A DNA stretch of 64,000 bases from an uncultured Fidelibacterota bacterium (GTDB taxonomy: Bacteria; Fidelibacterota; UBA8477; JABMPR01): NCBI GenBank assembly GCA_937888365.1, contig CALBFA010000073.1:1-64000 (forward strand). Direction: 5' to 3'. A program made the translations under genes and the position numbers. Below the pieces are notes generated by a model. That model saw only the letters and a list, made by a program, of their open reading frames with translations. It was not told where the DNA came from and did not search any database. Each line of letters starts with the position of its first letter. The stretch's first letter is position 1. Of this stretch, positions 54,658-63,102 are shown one piece after another.

Positions 54658-54662
54658 CTTCG

Positions 54663-54677
54663 ACAATTTTGATGCCA
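54663..54677 (-). promoter_or_regulatory. Weak sigma-54-like promoter for the merR-psr operon
   Basis: The minus strand reads TGGCATCAAAATTGT, with GG and GT separated by ten bases, close to the -24/-12 consensus TGGCAC-N5-TTGC but with T in place of C at both ends. Initiation would lie about 20 bases before merR. A chance match in AT-rich DNA is possible. Confidence 0.3.
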
Positions 54678-54703
54678 TACTATTTGTTAATCGTTAATAG
54701 TAT
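54677..54703. promoter_or_regulatory. Candidate MerR operator dyad upstream of merR
   Basis: Perfect 8-bp arms ATACTATT and AATAGTAT are separated by 11 bases, 45-71 bases before the merR start. Length and spacing suit a dimeric MerR-family protein, either autoregulating or activating. The remaining bases to the response-regulator gene at 54786 show nothing else. Confidence 0.4.
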
Positions 54704-54785
54704 GTATTAGTAACTATGTTGCTTGTATATGCTTGCTTCTACCAAATAATAAAAAAGTAATGGAATAAATTAGGGATTTAGGACA

Positions 54786-56153
54786 CTAATTTCGTTTCCC
54801 CAATTTCCGCCATAGAGTTGCGATACCAATACGCAAAGCATCAGCTGTTTTCGTTCTATTGCCGTTAAAGTGATTCAATACACGTCGAATATAGGCATTT
54901 TCATAATCTTTTAATGGTACGATGCCTTTTAATGTATCGCTTTTGATATCTTCTGAGGGATGATTTTTTAAAAAATCGAAATCTTTCATTTGTAGCACAT
55001 CATTGTCCATTAATAGAATTGCACGTTCCAACGCATTTTTTAGTTCGCGAACGTTTCCATTCCAACTTTGATCCGTAAGATTGAGAAGTGCATCTTTAGA
55101 AATGGAAACATTATTTTTACCATACTGAGACTGGTAATATTGGATAAAATGGTGGGCGAGAAGGGGGATGTCTTCTTTACGTTCTCGTAATGGCGGAATG
55201 TTGATTTCCATAATATTTAAGCGATAAAAAAGGTCTTCTCTAAATTTTTTTTGTGCGACAAGTTTCTCCAAATTTTGGTTTGTCGCTGCGATAACTCTGA
55301 AATCCGAATGGATTGTCTCCGTTCCACCCAATCGTTGAATTTCTTTCGTTTCGAGGACTCGAAGTAATTTTGCCTGTAAATTGAGGGGCATCTCACCAAT
55401 TTCATCTAAGAAAATCGTTCCACCATTGGCTTGCTCAAAACTACCAATTTTTATTGATTTTGCATCAGTAAAGGCACCTGGTTCATGCCCAAAAAATTCA
55501 CTTTCCATGAGTGTCTCAGGAATTGCAGCCAAATTTCGTGCAACAAAATCGTGATCTTCTCTCGAACTTTGTCTATGGATTTCGTTGGCGACAACTTCCT
55601 TTCCCGTCCCACTTTCGCCTGTTATTAAAACAGTTGTGTCAGATAAAGAAATGCGTTGAATAAGATTTTTTATACTTAAAATGGAAGAAGATTTACCGAT
55701 TAATTTCTGCTGTTTTGTCAGTACTTTAACCTTATTTTTTAGAAAGATATTTTCTTGAGATAAACTGATTTTTTCATCAATATTCCGAATGACAAGTCGT
55801 AATTCATCGGGAGTGAATGGCTTTTCCAGATAATCAAATACGCCAAATTTAAGAGCTGTTACAGCGGATTCGTAAGAAGTGAAGGCGGTAATGACAATAA
55901 ACTCTGTTTTCTTGCCTTCCTCCTGCATGCGTTGAATCATTTCAAGACCCGTCATACTTTTCATTTTCAAATCGCTGATGACGAGTTGGAAATCGTTTTC
56001 TTTATAAAGCTGAAGCGCTTTTTGAGGGGATGACTCCGTTGTAATTGTATGACCAAGCTTCTTAATAGATTGAGTAATCGTTGCTAAAATATCGACTTCG
56101 TCATCGACGGCTAAAATATTAAGAATACTTGAGGGTGTTTTAGAAAAATTCAT
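54786..56153 (-). CDS. NtrC-family sigma-54-dependent response regulator
   Basis: The 455-residue activator has a receiver domain with phospho-acceptor Asp61 (VISDLKMKSMTG) and the conserved YLEKPF. The AAA+ domain follows with Walker A GESGTGKE at 179-186 and a sigma-54 contact loop GAFTDA at 226-231, a variant of GAFTGA. A Fis-type helix-turn-helix closes it (HFNGNRTKTADALRIGIATL). It lies four bases after the kinase gene and forms with it an NtrBC/AtoSC-type system. The likely target is the divergent porin-liv operon, which has a -24/-12 promoter. Confidence 0.94.
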   Translation of the reverse strand: MNFSKTPSSILNILAVDDEVDILATITQSIKKLGHTITTESSPQKALQLYKENDFQLVISDLKMKSMTGLEMIQRMQEEGKKTEFIVITAFTSYESAVTALKFGVFDYLEKPFTPDELRLVIRNIDEKISLSQENIFLKNKVKVLTKQQKLIGKSSSILSIKNLIQRISLSDTTVLITGESGTGKEVVANEIHRQSSREDHDFVARNLAAIPETLMESEFFGHEPGAFTDAKSIKIGSFEQANGGTIFLDEIGEMPLNLQAKLLRVLETKEIQRLGGTETIHSDFRVIAATNQNLEKLVAQKKFREDLFYRLNIMEINIPPLRERKEDIPLLAHHFIQYYQSQYGKNNVSISKDALLNLTDQSWNGNVRELKNALERAILLMDNDVLQMKDFDFLKNHPSEDIKSDTLKGIVPLKDYENAYIRRVLNHFNGNRTKTADALRIGIATLWRKLGKRN

Positions 56154-56157
56154 GCTT

Positions 56158-57663
56158 TTAGCTTTCTTGAATCGGTAAGTTTATGCTGACAATAGCCCCT
56201 TTTAATCGAAATAGGCTAGGTGTTTTTGGATTCCGTATTGTGAGTGTTCCTTTATGTTGATAAATAATCTCATAGCTTAAATAGAGTCCAATTCCTGTAC
56301 CCGTATCTTTTGTCGAAAAAAAAGGTTCAAAGAGCTTGTCAGCGTCTTCCATATTAATGCCTGGTCCAGAATCTTGAATATCGATACAAATTGTTTTCTC
56401 CGTTTGAGCGAGTTGAATTTCTATTTCGCCATCATGTTGAATGGCATCAAAGGCATTTTGTAAAATATTGATAATAACGCGAGAAATATGAGGTTTCATG
56501 ATTGGAATCTTTGAAATAATGCTGCGTTTAGTAAGACTTATTTTAATATTTTCTCGTTTCGCCTTTTTCTCAAATATGTTGATGGCTTCTGCGATGAGTT
56601 TTGATATATCCGTCAAAGATTTAATAATTTGTCCGCGACGCGATAGCTCTGAGACATCACGAATAAGGCGATGCGCTCTTTCGGTATTTCGTATGACGCG
56701 TTCAATATTTTCCAGGTTATCTTTATTTTTCAATTCTTCCTCAAGAAGCTTTGCCGACATCAATATCGAATTAAGAGGGTTGTTTAATTCGTGGGCGATA
56801 CTTGCCGTTAAACGTCCCAGTGACGCGAGGCGTTCTGTTCTCGCTAAATCTTTTTCGAGTGCCAAACTTTTGGCGACACCGACTTTTACCTGTTCATGGA
56901 GATGGAGATTAAAATCGTTTAGTACTTTACGATTCCGACGTAATTCATCAATCATGCTATTGTAAGCATGAGAAACTTGACCAAATTCATCACGCCGAAC
57001 GATATCAAGACGATAGAGAAAGTTTCCCTCAGCTAATTCGCGAAAGCCTTTTCGCAATTGTTTTAGAGGCAAAATAATGACTTTATTAAGAAGAAAAATT
57101 ACGATATTCCCAGCAAAGAAAAACGTTATCAATACAATGGTGACGGCTTGTTTAATGCGATTAAATTCATCATCGATTTGGTTAACAATATGATCAGGAA
57201 GTGTGAAAATAACAACGCTCATCGATGTATGATTGTTTTTTGTTAAAGGAAAATAGTAGCCTAATAAACCATTTGGAAGGAGTTGTTTGTCTTGATACCG
57301 AACATCAGTAAAAACACTACTTGGATTCAGTTTCAAAGAAGGTGAATATTCACCGATATTATGAATCAGTTCGTACTTATCATCCAATAAAAGGATAGCA
57401 TAAGGTTGATGTTTCGCGTAAAAACTGAGCAATATTTTATCAATGAGCGTAAAATTGGAATTTAAAAACGGTTGTTCAGAAAGGGAGAGAATATTAACGC
57501 CATCGGATTTAAAACTCTTTTCATATTGATTTTGGAAAACATTCTGAGTGGCTTGAAGAGTAATGAGGCCCAGAAACAAGAGTAGTAAAAATGCAGAATA
57601 GAAAAAAGAAATGATTTTAAAGCGAATCGAAAAAATGCCGTCAAACGAGAATCGTATTTTCAT
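56158..57663 (-). CDS. NtrB/AtoS-type sensor histidine kinase
   Basis: The 501-residue membrane kinase has helices near residues 17-38 and 173-193 that bound a periplasmic sensor domain of about 130 residues. A HAMP linker (195-245) and a coiled coil follow, then HisKA with His291 in TASIAHELNNPLNSIL. The ATPase domain has NILQNAFDAI, DSGPGINMED, FFSTKDTGTGIGLYLSYEI. It is divergent from the porin gene and directly upstream of the response regulator. The ligand is probably a solute brought in by the adjacent transporter; this is inferred from position. Confidence 0.93.
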   Translation of the reverse strand: MKIRFSFDGIFSIRFKIISFFYSAFLLLLFLGLITLQATQNVFQNQYEKSFKSDGVNILSLSEQPFLNSNFTLIDKILLSFYAKHQPYAILLLDDKYELIHNIGEYSPSLKLNPSSVFTDVRYQDKQLLPNGLLGYYFPLTKNNHTSMSVVIFTLPDHIVNQIDDEFNRIKQAVTIVLITFFFAGNIVIFLLNKVIILPLKQLRKGFRELAEGNFLYRLDIVRRDEFGQVSHAYNSMIDELRRNRKVLNDFNLHLHEQVKVGVAKSLALEKDLARTERLASLGRLTASIAHELNNPLNSILMSAKLLEEELKNKDNLENIERVIRNTERAHRLIRDVSELSRRGQIIKSLTDISKLIAEAINIFEKKAKRENIKISLTKRSIISKIPIMKPHISRVIINILQNAFDAIQHDGEIEIQLAQTEKTICIDIQDSGPGINMEDADKLFEPFFSTKDTGTGIGLYLSYEIIYQHKGTLTIRNPKTPSLFRLKGAIVSINLPIQES

Positions 57664-57698
57664 ATTGACAAAAAGTAATGTTTATGACCTAAATCACA

Positions 57699-57727
57699 AC
57701 AAATCATTTCATAATGAAATGATTTGT
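57699..57727. promoter_or_regulatory. 29-bp perfect palindrome, candidate NtrC-type activator site
   Basis: 13-bp arms ACAAATCATTTCA and TGAAATGATTTGT flank TAA with no mismatch. It lies 36 bases upstream of the kinase gene and 71 bases upstream of the -24/-12 promoter on the other strand, a usual distance for an enhancer-binding protein. It may serve both divergent transcripts. Function is inferred. Confidence 0.65.
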
Positions 57728-57797
57728 ATCAATATGAAAATGTCTAAATATTAGAAAAAACCATCTAAAATATTGTTTATTAAGTAATAATGACAAA

Positions 57798-57813
57798 TGG
57801 CACATCATTTGAG
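57798..57813 (+). promoter_or_regulatory. Sigma-54 (-24/-12) promoter of the porin-liv operon
   Basis: TGGCAC, five bases, then TTGAG: the GG and GA doublets are ten bases apart, matching consensus except A for C at -12. Transcription would start near 57824, giving a leader of about 85 bases before the porin ATG. The divergent NtrC-type activator gene makes the assignment strong. Confidence 0.65.
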
Positions 57814-57907
57814 AAAAGAAGGGTATGCAGACAGAGCATGTTTTAATGAACTTTTCAGGAATGGACCTGAACGGCTCCAGAGAAATAACGAACTAAAGGA
57901 GAAAAAA

Positions 57908-58993
57908 ATGAGAAAAAATCTCAGCTTAACCTTGGTACTCATCTTGGTGTTGACCATGGCAACAGCCTATGCAGATATCACGTTTAGTGGTGATGCACGT
58001 GTCCGCCCTAGAATGGATGTAAAAACATATGGCGAGAACGCCGAAAAAACCGTTACGGACAATTATTACTACTACCGAGCTCGTTTAAATGTTATGGCAA
58101 ATATGAGCGAAGGTTATTACTTCAAAACTCAATTAGGAACAAATGGAGTAGCAACTTGGACGGGTAAATTTGGTACAGGTTCAACTCCTAGCGGATCTTC
58201 TATTCCTTCTGCAGGTCGTGGAACACTTTCCTTTTTGCAATTGTATTTTGGACACAAAGGTGATGCTTTTGGTTGGTCTGCAGGGATTATTCCTGTTTCG
58301 GGTAATTCCATGACGGATTTTCATTATTATCCTACTATTGCACTTGATATCCCTTGGGTGATTTATAACAATAGTGCCGCATCTGGTTTTAATTTTTATT
58401 ACATGTTGGCTGGGAACAAGCTCGATTTGAAAGTTATAGTTGATGACAATCTTGGTGTCGTTACTGATGATGTTGGAGACTCACTTGATGTTACAACCAA
58501 AGATGCATATTCTATACATTTAAACTACCCTGTTAAATTTGCAGGCGTTAAGATTTCTCCCGAATTTATTAAAACATTAGGCGATGAGGGAAAAGCATCT
58601 CCAATGACGTTTGGAGCAGAAGTAGCCTTGCCCAAAATGGCAGGTTTTGGGTTTTCTATGTTTGCTGGCTTAACATCTCAAACTGTTGTAGATGCAGGAA
58701 CCTATGCTGGTTTCATTGCACGGGGAAAACTAGTTGGAAAAGTTGGACCTGGATCTATAACGGCTTGGTATGATATGGCTAAACTGACAGATACATCAGG
58801 TGATGTAGATGTCATTACCAATTTTTCGTATATTTGGCTCGCATACAAATATACGGCTCATAAATCAGACCAAGGATCTCTTACGTTTGCACCAACTATT
58901 AGAATTTACAACAAGAATACGGATACTGACGGTGTCATGAGCGGATATTATTCGCGCTCAAAATTTGAATTAACAACAGAAGTAAAGTTCTAA
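57908..58993 (+). CDS. Outer-membrane porin-like barrel
   Basis: From the ATG at 57908 behind AAGGAG the protein has 361 residues; an upstream in-frame start lies inside the predicted promoter. It has a signal peptide (LSLTLVLILVLTMATAYA) and begins ITFSGDARVRPRMDVKTYG. Alternating strands with many Tyr/Phe follow, and the chain ends FELTTEVKF with the terminal Phe of outer-membrane barrels. It probably lets the transporter substrate across the outer membrane. A strong hairpin separates it from the binding-protein gene. Confidence 0.75.
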   Translation: MRKNLSLTLVLILVLTMATAYADITFSGDARVRPRMDVKTYGENAEKTVTDNYYYYRARLNVMANMSEGYYFKTQLGTNGVATWTGKFGTGSTPSGSSIPSAGRGTLSFLQLYFGHKGDAFGWSAGIIPVSGNSMTDFHYYPTIALDIPWVIYNNSAASGFNFYYMLAGNKLDLKVIVDDNLGVVTDDVGDSLDVTTKDAYSIHLNYPVKFAGVKISPEFIKTLGDEGKASPMTFGAEVALPKMAGFGFSMFAGLTSQTVVDAGTYAGFIARGKLVGKVGPGSITAWYDMAKLTDTSGDVDVITNFSYIWLAYKYTAHKSDQGSLTFAPTIRIYNKNTDTDGVMSGYYSRSKFELTTEVKF

Positions 58994-59008
58994 CACATTA
59001 ATTTTAAT

Positions 59009-59038
59009 CCGAGGTGGTTTTAAATTAAACCACCTCGG
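59009..59038 (+). promoter_or_regulatory. Intercistronic hairpin between porin and binding-protein genes
   Basis: Perfect 12-bp arms CCGAGGTGGTTT and AAACCACCTCGG close a 6-base loop, with no T-run after them. It begins 15 bases past the porin stop and ends 19 bases before the next ATG. It would protect the porin mRNA 3' end or partly attenuate readthrough. Confidence 0.7.
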
Positions 59039-59057
59039 AAATTACACGAGGTATCGT

Positions 59058-60293
59058 ATGAAAAAAATATTAGTACTTAGCTTAATTGTGGCAATAGGAT
59101 TAACATTTTTAATAGGCTGTTCTTCAAAAGAAGAAGGATCCATTAAAATTGGTGTACTTTTGCCTCTGACGGGCTCACAAGCGAAATTTGGTGAGATGGA
59201 AAAGAATTCTTTTGATATTGCTCAAGCAGAGATTAATCAAGCAGGCGGTATTAAAGGCCGTCAATTAGAATTTGTATATGAAGATGATACAGGCAAACCG
59301 GACGTTGGACGTATGGGAATGGAAAAACTGATTGCTCAGGATAAAGTCCCCATGATTACAGGCGGTTACAGCTCATCTGTGACATTCGCAGCAGCACAAG
59401 TCGCTCAAAAATATCGCGTCCCATTTATGGTTTGTACAGGAAGTGTTGACAAAATTACGGAGCCAGAGGCGTATGATTTGAACAAAAACGATGGTGATAA
59501 ATTTTATGTATATCGCATAAATCCACCTGTGTCAGAATATGCATCTGGACTAGAAGGATTTATTAATAGCGTTGTAAAACCAAAATCCGTGATGATTTTT
59601 CACGAAGGTACAACTTTTGGAACGAAGGGCGCTGAAGCATTTGCTAAAACTTGCAGCAAATTAGGCATTGATGTTTTGGGAACAGAATCTTACACCGAAG
59701 GAACAGTCGATTTCAAACCCATGCTCCTCGGCGTGAAAGAAAAAAATCCCGATGTTGTTTATATGATTGCCTATGTTATGGATGCTGCTCTTTTAATGAA
59801 ACAGTCAAAAGATTTACAATTATCACCTCAGATATTTATTGGTGCTGGTGCTGGATTTACGATGCCTGCATTTAGAGAAAATGCTGGAGTTGCATCACGC
59901 AAAGTTGTTTCTTCAACCTTATGGCATCAATCCTTGCCTTTGGCAGGTGCACAAGAGTATTTCGATAAATATGTTGAAAAATTTGGTGCCGAAAACACGC
60001 CTGATTATCATGGAGCTGAAGCTTACGCCGCAGCTTATGTCGTGAAAGATGTACTCAACAGAGCGACTGACTACACGCCTGAATCATTGAAAAATGCCCT
60101 TGATAAATCAGATCTTATGACGGTATTTGGCCCCGTCAAATTTACGAGTTATGGCAAGAAAATTCATCAAAACAAGATGGATACCTATGTTGTACAGTGG
60201 ATTAATGATGAGTTGAAATTAATTTGGCCTCAATCGCTTGCGGATGCTGACTATGCATTCCCAATTAATTATGCAAAAGAATGGGCCGAATAA
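59058..60293 (+). CDS. livK: Branched-chain-amino-acid-type ABC transporter substrate-binding lipoprotein
   Basis: The 411-residue periplasmic binding protein has a lipobox (LTFLIGCSSKE, lipid Cys21). It begins its type I fold with IKIGVLLPLTGSQAKFGEMEKNSFD and GGIKGRQLEFVYEDDTGKPD. It belongs to the Leu/Ile/Val-binding family (Peripla_BP_6), whose members also bind amides, urea, and aromatic or short-chain acids. The absence of a recognisable pathway gene in the window leaves the ligand open. Permeases and ATPases follow in order. Confidence 0.9.
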   Translation: MKKILVLSLIVAIGLTFLIGCSSKEEGSIKIGVLLPLTGSQAKFGEMEKNSFDIAQAEINQAGGIKGRQLEFVYEDDTGKPDVGRMGMEKLIAQDKVPMITGGYSSSVTFAAAQVAQKYRVPFMVCTGSVDKITEPEAYDLNKNDGDKFYVYRINPPVSEYASGLEGFINSVVKPKSVMIFHEGTTFGTKGAEAFAKTCSKLGIDVLGTESYTEGTVDFKPMLLGVKEKNPDVVYMIAYVMDAALLMKQSKDLQLSPQIFIGAGAGFTMPAFRENAGVASRKVVSSTLWHQSLPLAGAQEYFDKYVEKFGAENTPDYHGAEAYAAAYVVKDVLNRATDYTPESLKNALDKSDLMTVFGPVKFTSYGKKIHQNKMDTYVVQWINDELKLIWPQSLADADYAFPINYAKEWAE

Positions 60294-60320
60294 TACAAGC
60301 CTTTTCTTGATCTTTGGCGT

Positions 60321-60391
60321 GTTTTTCACCTAAGGTGAGAAACAAAAAATTGCAGGGCTCATGCAGAATTAAATGGGTGAGCCCCGCAATT
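60321..60391 (+). promoter_or_regulatory. Tandem intercistronic hairpins between livK and livH
   Basis: The first hairpin (60321-60343) pairs GTTTTTCACC with GGTGAGAAAC around TAA, with one G-U pair. The second (60348-60391) pairs AATTGC and GGGCTCA with TGAGCCC and GCAATT across one mismatch. Neither is followed by a T-run of terminator strength, so processing or mRNA stabilisation that favours livK over the permeases is likely. Confidence 0.55.
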
Positions 60392-60439
60392 CTATGAAAT
60401 AAGTTATTTAATAGCAAAATAATTAAAATTGGAAATTCC

Positions 60440-61351
60440 ATGGAAACGTTTCTTCAAACATTAGCTTCGGGAATACTTATTGGCGGACTTTACGCCATAA
60501 TTGGAATTGGCATGACATTGATTATGGGCGTCTTAAATATTATCAATTTAGCCCACGGTCAAATTTTAATGATTTCAATGTATATCACATGGGTATTGTG
60601 GCATTATTTCGGAATTGATCCCTACATGTCAATCTTTATAACCATTCCAACTGTATTTTTGATTGCCGAAGGCATCAGCAAATATTTTCTACATCCTTTA
60701 ATTGATAAAGATTCAATTTTGCCTGAAAATCAAGTTCTAATGACCGTAGGAATCGGAATGGTCATCATGGAGCTTGCCCGCACAATTTTTACCAGTGATT
60801 TTAAGTCTATTTCGCCAACGACCACACTTCGTGGTGAAAAAATTGATATCCCAGGATATTTACAAAATTCAATTCATATAGCGAATATAAGTATTTCAAT
60901 CCCACTTTTAATTGCATTTTCCATTTCAATCTTTTTGACCTTAGGTTTGTTTCTCTTTTTAACAAAAACTGACAAAGGTCGTTCCGTTCGTGCTACGGCG
61001 CAAGATAAAGGTGCCGCAGCCTTAATGGGTATTTCCACCGCTAAAATTACGATACTTACGTATGGAATCGGCTCAGCTTTGGATGCTGCGGCTGGTTCAT
61101 TATTGCTTCCTATTTACTATTTGTACCCAGATGTTGGTCCCATTTTTACGGTGAAAGCCTTTGTTATTACCATATTAGGGGGACTTGGGTCAACTGTTGG
61201 AGCAATCTTTGGTGGTCTAATTCTTGGTTTGGCTGAAACCTTTGGTGCAACGTACATTTCTATGGGATATAAAGATGCTGTTGGTTTAATAATTTTCTTA
61301 CTCGTACTCGTCTTCTTTCCCGGTGGACTCAAACGGTTTACAAAGGTTTAG
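60440..61351 (+). CDS. livH: Branched-chain-amino-acid-type ABC permease LivH
   Basis: The 303-residue inner-membrane permease has about eight helices. It shows the LivH start ASGILIGGLYAIIGIGMTLIMG, the conserved LNIINLAHGQILMI, and the ATPase-coupling segment TDKGRSVRATAQDKGAAALMGI. The C-terminal ILGGLGSTVGAIFGGLILG motif is also present. It pairs with LivM and is energised by LivG and LivF. It lies about 145 bases after livK behind two hairpins. Confidence 0.94.
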   Translation: METFLQTLASGILIGGLYAIIGIGMTLIMGVLNIINLAHGQILMISMYITWVLWHYFGIDPYMSIFITIPTVFLIAEGISKYFLHPLIDKDSILPENQVLMTVGIGMVIMELARTIFTSDFKSISPTTTLRGEKIDIPGYLQNSIHIANISISIPLLIAFSISIFLTLGLFLFLTKTDKGRSVRATAQDKGAAALMGISTAKITILTYGIGSALDAAAGSLLLPIYYLYPDVGPIFTVKAFVITILGGLGSTVGAIFGGLILGLAETFGATYISMGYKDAVGLIIFLLVLVFFPGGLKRFTKV

Positions 61352-61360
61352 GAGCTGAAA

Positions 61361-62362
61361 ATGACAAATAATACACAAAATGGCTTCTTTAAATTGACTA
61401 AGTTTGAATTTACAGCAATTGCCATCATTATGATTTCACCTCTTCTATTTTCTTGGTCTATGTATTTTCAAGGATTACTCATTATCGTTATGTTATGGAT
61501 TATTTTAGGTTTAAGCTGGAATTTAATGGCTGGATATACGGGCCAAGTATCTTTTGGACATGCAGCCTTTTTTGGTATCGGCGCCTATGCGGCCGCATTA
61601 CCATATTTCCATTGGAGAATATCACCTTGGTGGGGACTCATTACGGGTCCTATAGTTGCTGTTGCTTTTGGATATTTTTTAGGAAAATTAGTATTTAAGC
61701 TAAAGGGTCCCTATTTCGCCCTTGGTACCTTGGCATCAGGTGAGATTCTACGCATCATATTTGGCGAAGAAGAACTCATCACGAATGGGCATAATGGTAT
61801 TTTTTATATGACAACTTGGACGAGTAAACTACCCTATTTTTATATCGCTGCCGCTCTCGCCATTTTTTCGATATTAATTATTCGAAAAATTATTCAGAGC
61901 AAATTGGGCTTCTACTTTCTTTCCATTCGTGAAGATCAAGATGCGGCCGAAGCTTTAGGCATTGATACGGTGAAGTACAAAAATCTAAGTCTGGCAATCT
62001 CAGCAGCAATGGCTGGAGTCGCGGGGGCATTCTATATGATTTATATGGGATTTATCGATCCCGAAGTCGTTTTTGCACTACACAATATTTCTATAATTAC
62101 CATACTCGTCGGTATCATTGGTGGCGTTGGTACAATTTGGGGACCAGCAGTTGGAGCCATCGTCATGATATTTATACAAGAATTATTTAGGTCGTCACTT
62201 TTCGGCCTTGGACCCGAGTGGTTGTCGCGACTACATTCGCTGGTTTTTGGAGCACTTGTCGTTTTAATTATTTTATATATGGCGGGTGGTATTGTGGGTG
62301 ATTGGCCAATCATTGCTAATAAAATTAAATCCTGGAAAAATAAGACTGAGGGTCAATCATGA
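61361..62362 (+). CDS. livM: Branched-chain-amino-acid-type ABC permease LivM
   Basis: The 333-residue permease has about nine to ten helices. It contains LGLSWNLMAGYTGQVSFGHAAFFGIGAYAAAL, the family signature, REDQDAAEALGIDTVKYKNL (coupling loop) and GGVGTIWGPAVGAIVMI. It has a GGAG ribosome site, nine bases after livH, and overlaps livG by ATGA. Confidence 0.94.
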   Translation: MTNNTQNGFFKLTKFEFTAIAIIMISPLLFSWSMYFQGLLIIVMLWIILGLSWNLMAGYTGQVSFGHAAFFGIGAYAAALPYFHWRISPWWGLITGPIVAVAFGYFLGKLVFKLKGPYFALGTLASGEILRIIFGEEELITNGHNGIFYMTTWTSKLPYFYIAAALAIFSILIIRKIIQSKLGFYFLSIREDQDAAEALGIDTVKYKNLSLAISAAMAGVAGAFYMIYMGFIDPEVVFALHNISIITILVGIIGGVGTIWGPAVGAIVMIFIQELFRSSLFGLGPEWLSRLHSLVFGALVVLIILYMAGGIVGDWPIIANKIKSWKNKTEGQS

Positions 62363-63102
62363 GTATTTTAGAAATTGATGGTCTCACTAAACACTTTGGT
62401 GGATTAACGGCTGTCGATCATGTTAGTTTTGAAGTTCAAGAAGGTGAAATCTTGGGTCTTATTGGTCCAAATGGAAGCGGGAAAACGACGCTGTTTAATT
62501 TAATTAATAGTTTTTATACGGTTTCCAGCGGAAAAATAATATTCAATAAGCAAGATATCACGCATCTCAAAACGAATGAGATAGCCAAAGCAGGTATCGG
62601 ACGAACGTTTCAAGTCGTTAAACCGCTTAAAAGATTGTCGGTAGAAGATAATGTTATGGCAGGTGCTTTTGCCCGTGAAAATTCGTTCTCGGGTGCTCGA
62701 GAAGTCGCACATGAGGTATTGAAATTTTGCCATTTAGATGATTATTCACAGATGAAAGCCGATAGTTTACCCATTGGTGGACGGAAACGTCTTGAAATTG
62801 CAAAAGCACTCGCCACACGCCCTTCCTTACTTTTGCTCGATGAAACAGCCGCAGGTCTTAATCCCACAGAAGTTGTGGAAGCCATCCAAATTATGAAAAA
62901 CATCCGTGACGAATTAGGCATAACTATTATTATTGTTGAACATATTATGAAAGTAATAATGACGATAAGTGATAGAATTTTAGCCATCGCACACGGCTCA
63001 ACCATTGCCGAAGGAAAGCCGGAAATAGTAGCTCAAGACCCTGCTGTCATTCAAGCTTATCTAGGTTCAGAATTTAATATAGGAGACCACTTCAATGCTT
63101 AA
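62359..63102 (+). CDS. livG: Branched-chain-amino-acid-type ABC ATPase LivG
   Basis: The 247-residue ATPase has Walker A GPNGSGKTTLFN, the Q-loop region in GIGRTFQVVKPLKRLSVEDN, Walker B LLLLDETAAGLNPTE and a switch His in IIIVEHIMKVIM. The signature loop reads LPIGGRKRLEIAKAL: Ile-Gly-Gly where most LivG proteins have Ser-Gly-Gly or Tyr-Gly, a mild variation. It pairs with LivF. It overlaps both neighbours. Confidence 0.94.
   Translation: MSILEIDGLTKHFGGLTAVDHVSFEVQEGEILGLIGPNGSGKTTLFNLINSFYTVSSGKIIFNKQDITHLKTNEIAKAGIGRTFQVVKPLKRLSVEDNVMAGAFARENSFSGAREVAHEVLKFCHLDDYSQMKADSLPIGGRKRLEIAKALATRPSLLLLDETAAGLNPTEVVEAIQIMKNIRDELGITIIIVEHIMKVIMTISDRILAIAHGSTIAEGKPEIVAQDPAVIQAYLGSEFNIGDHFNA

Noticed and set aside
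57797-57907. N-terminal extension of the porin by 37 residues
   Set aside because: The extension lies over the sigma-54 promoter and the expected transcription start; the internal ATG has AAGGAG and a proper signal peptide.
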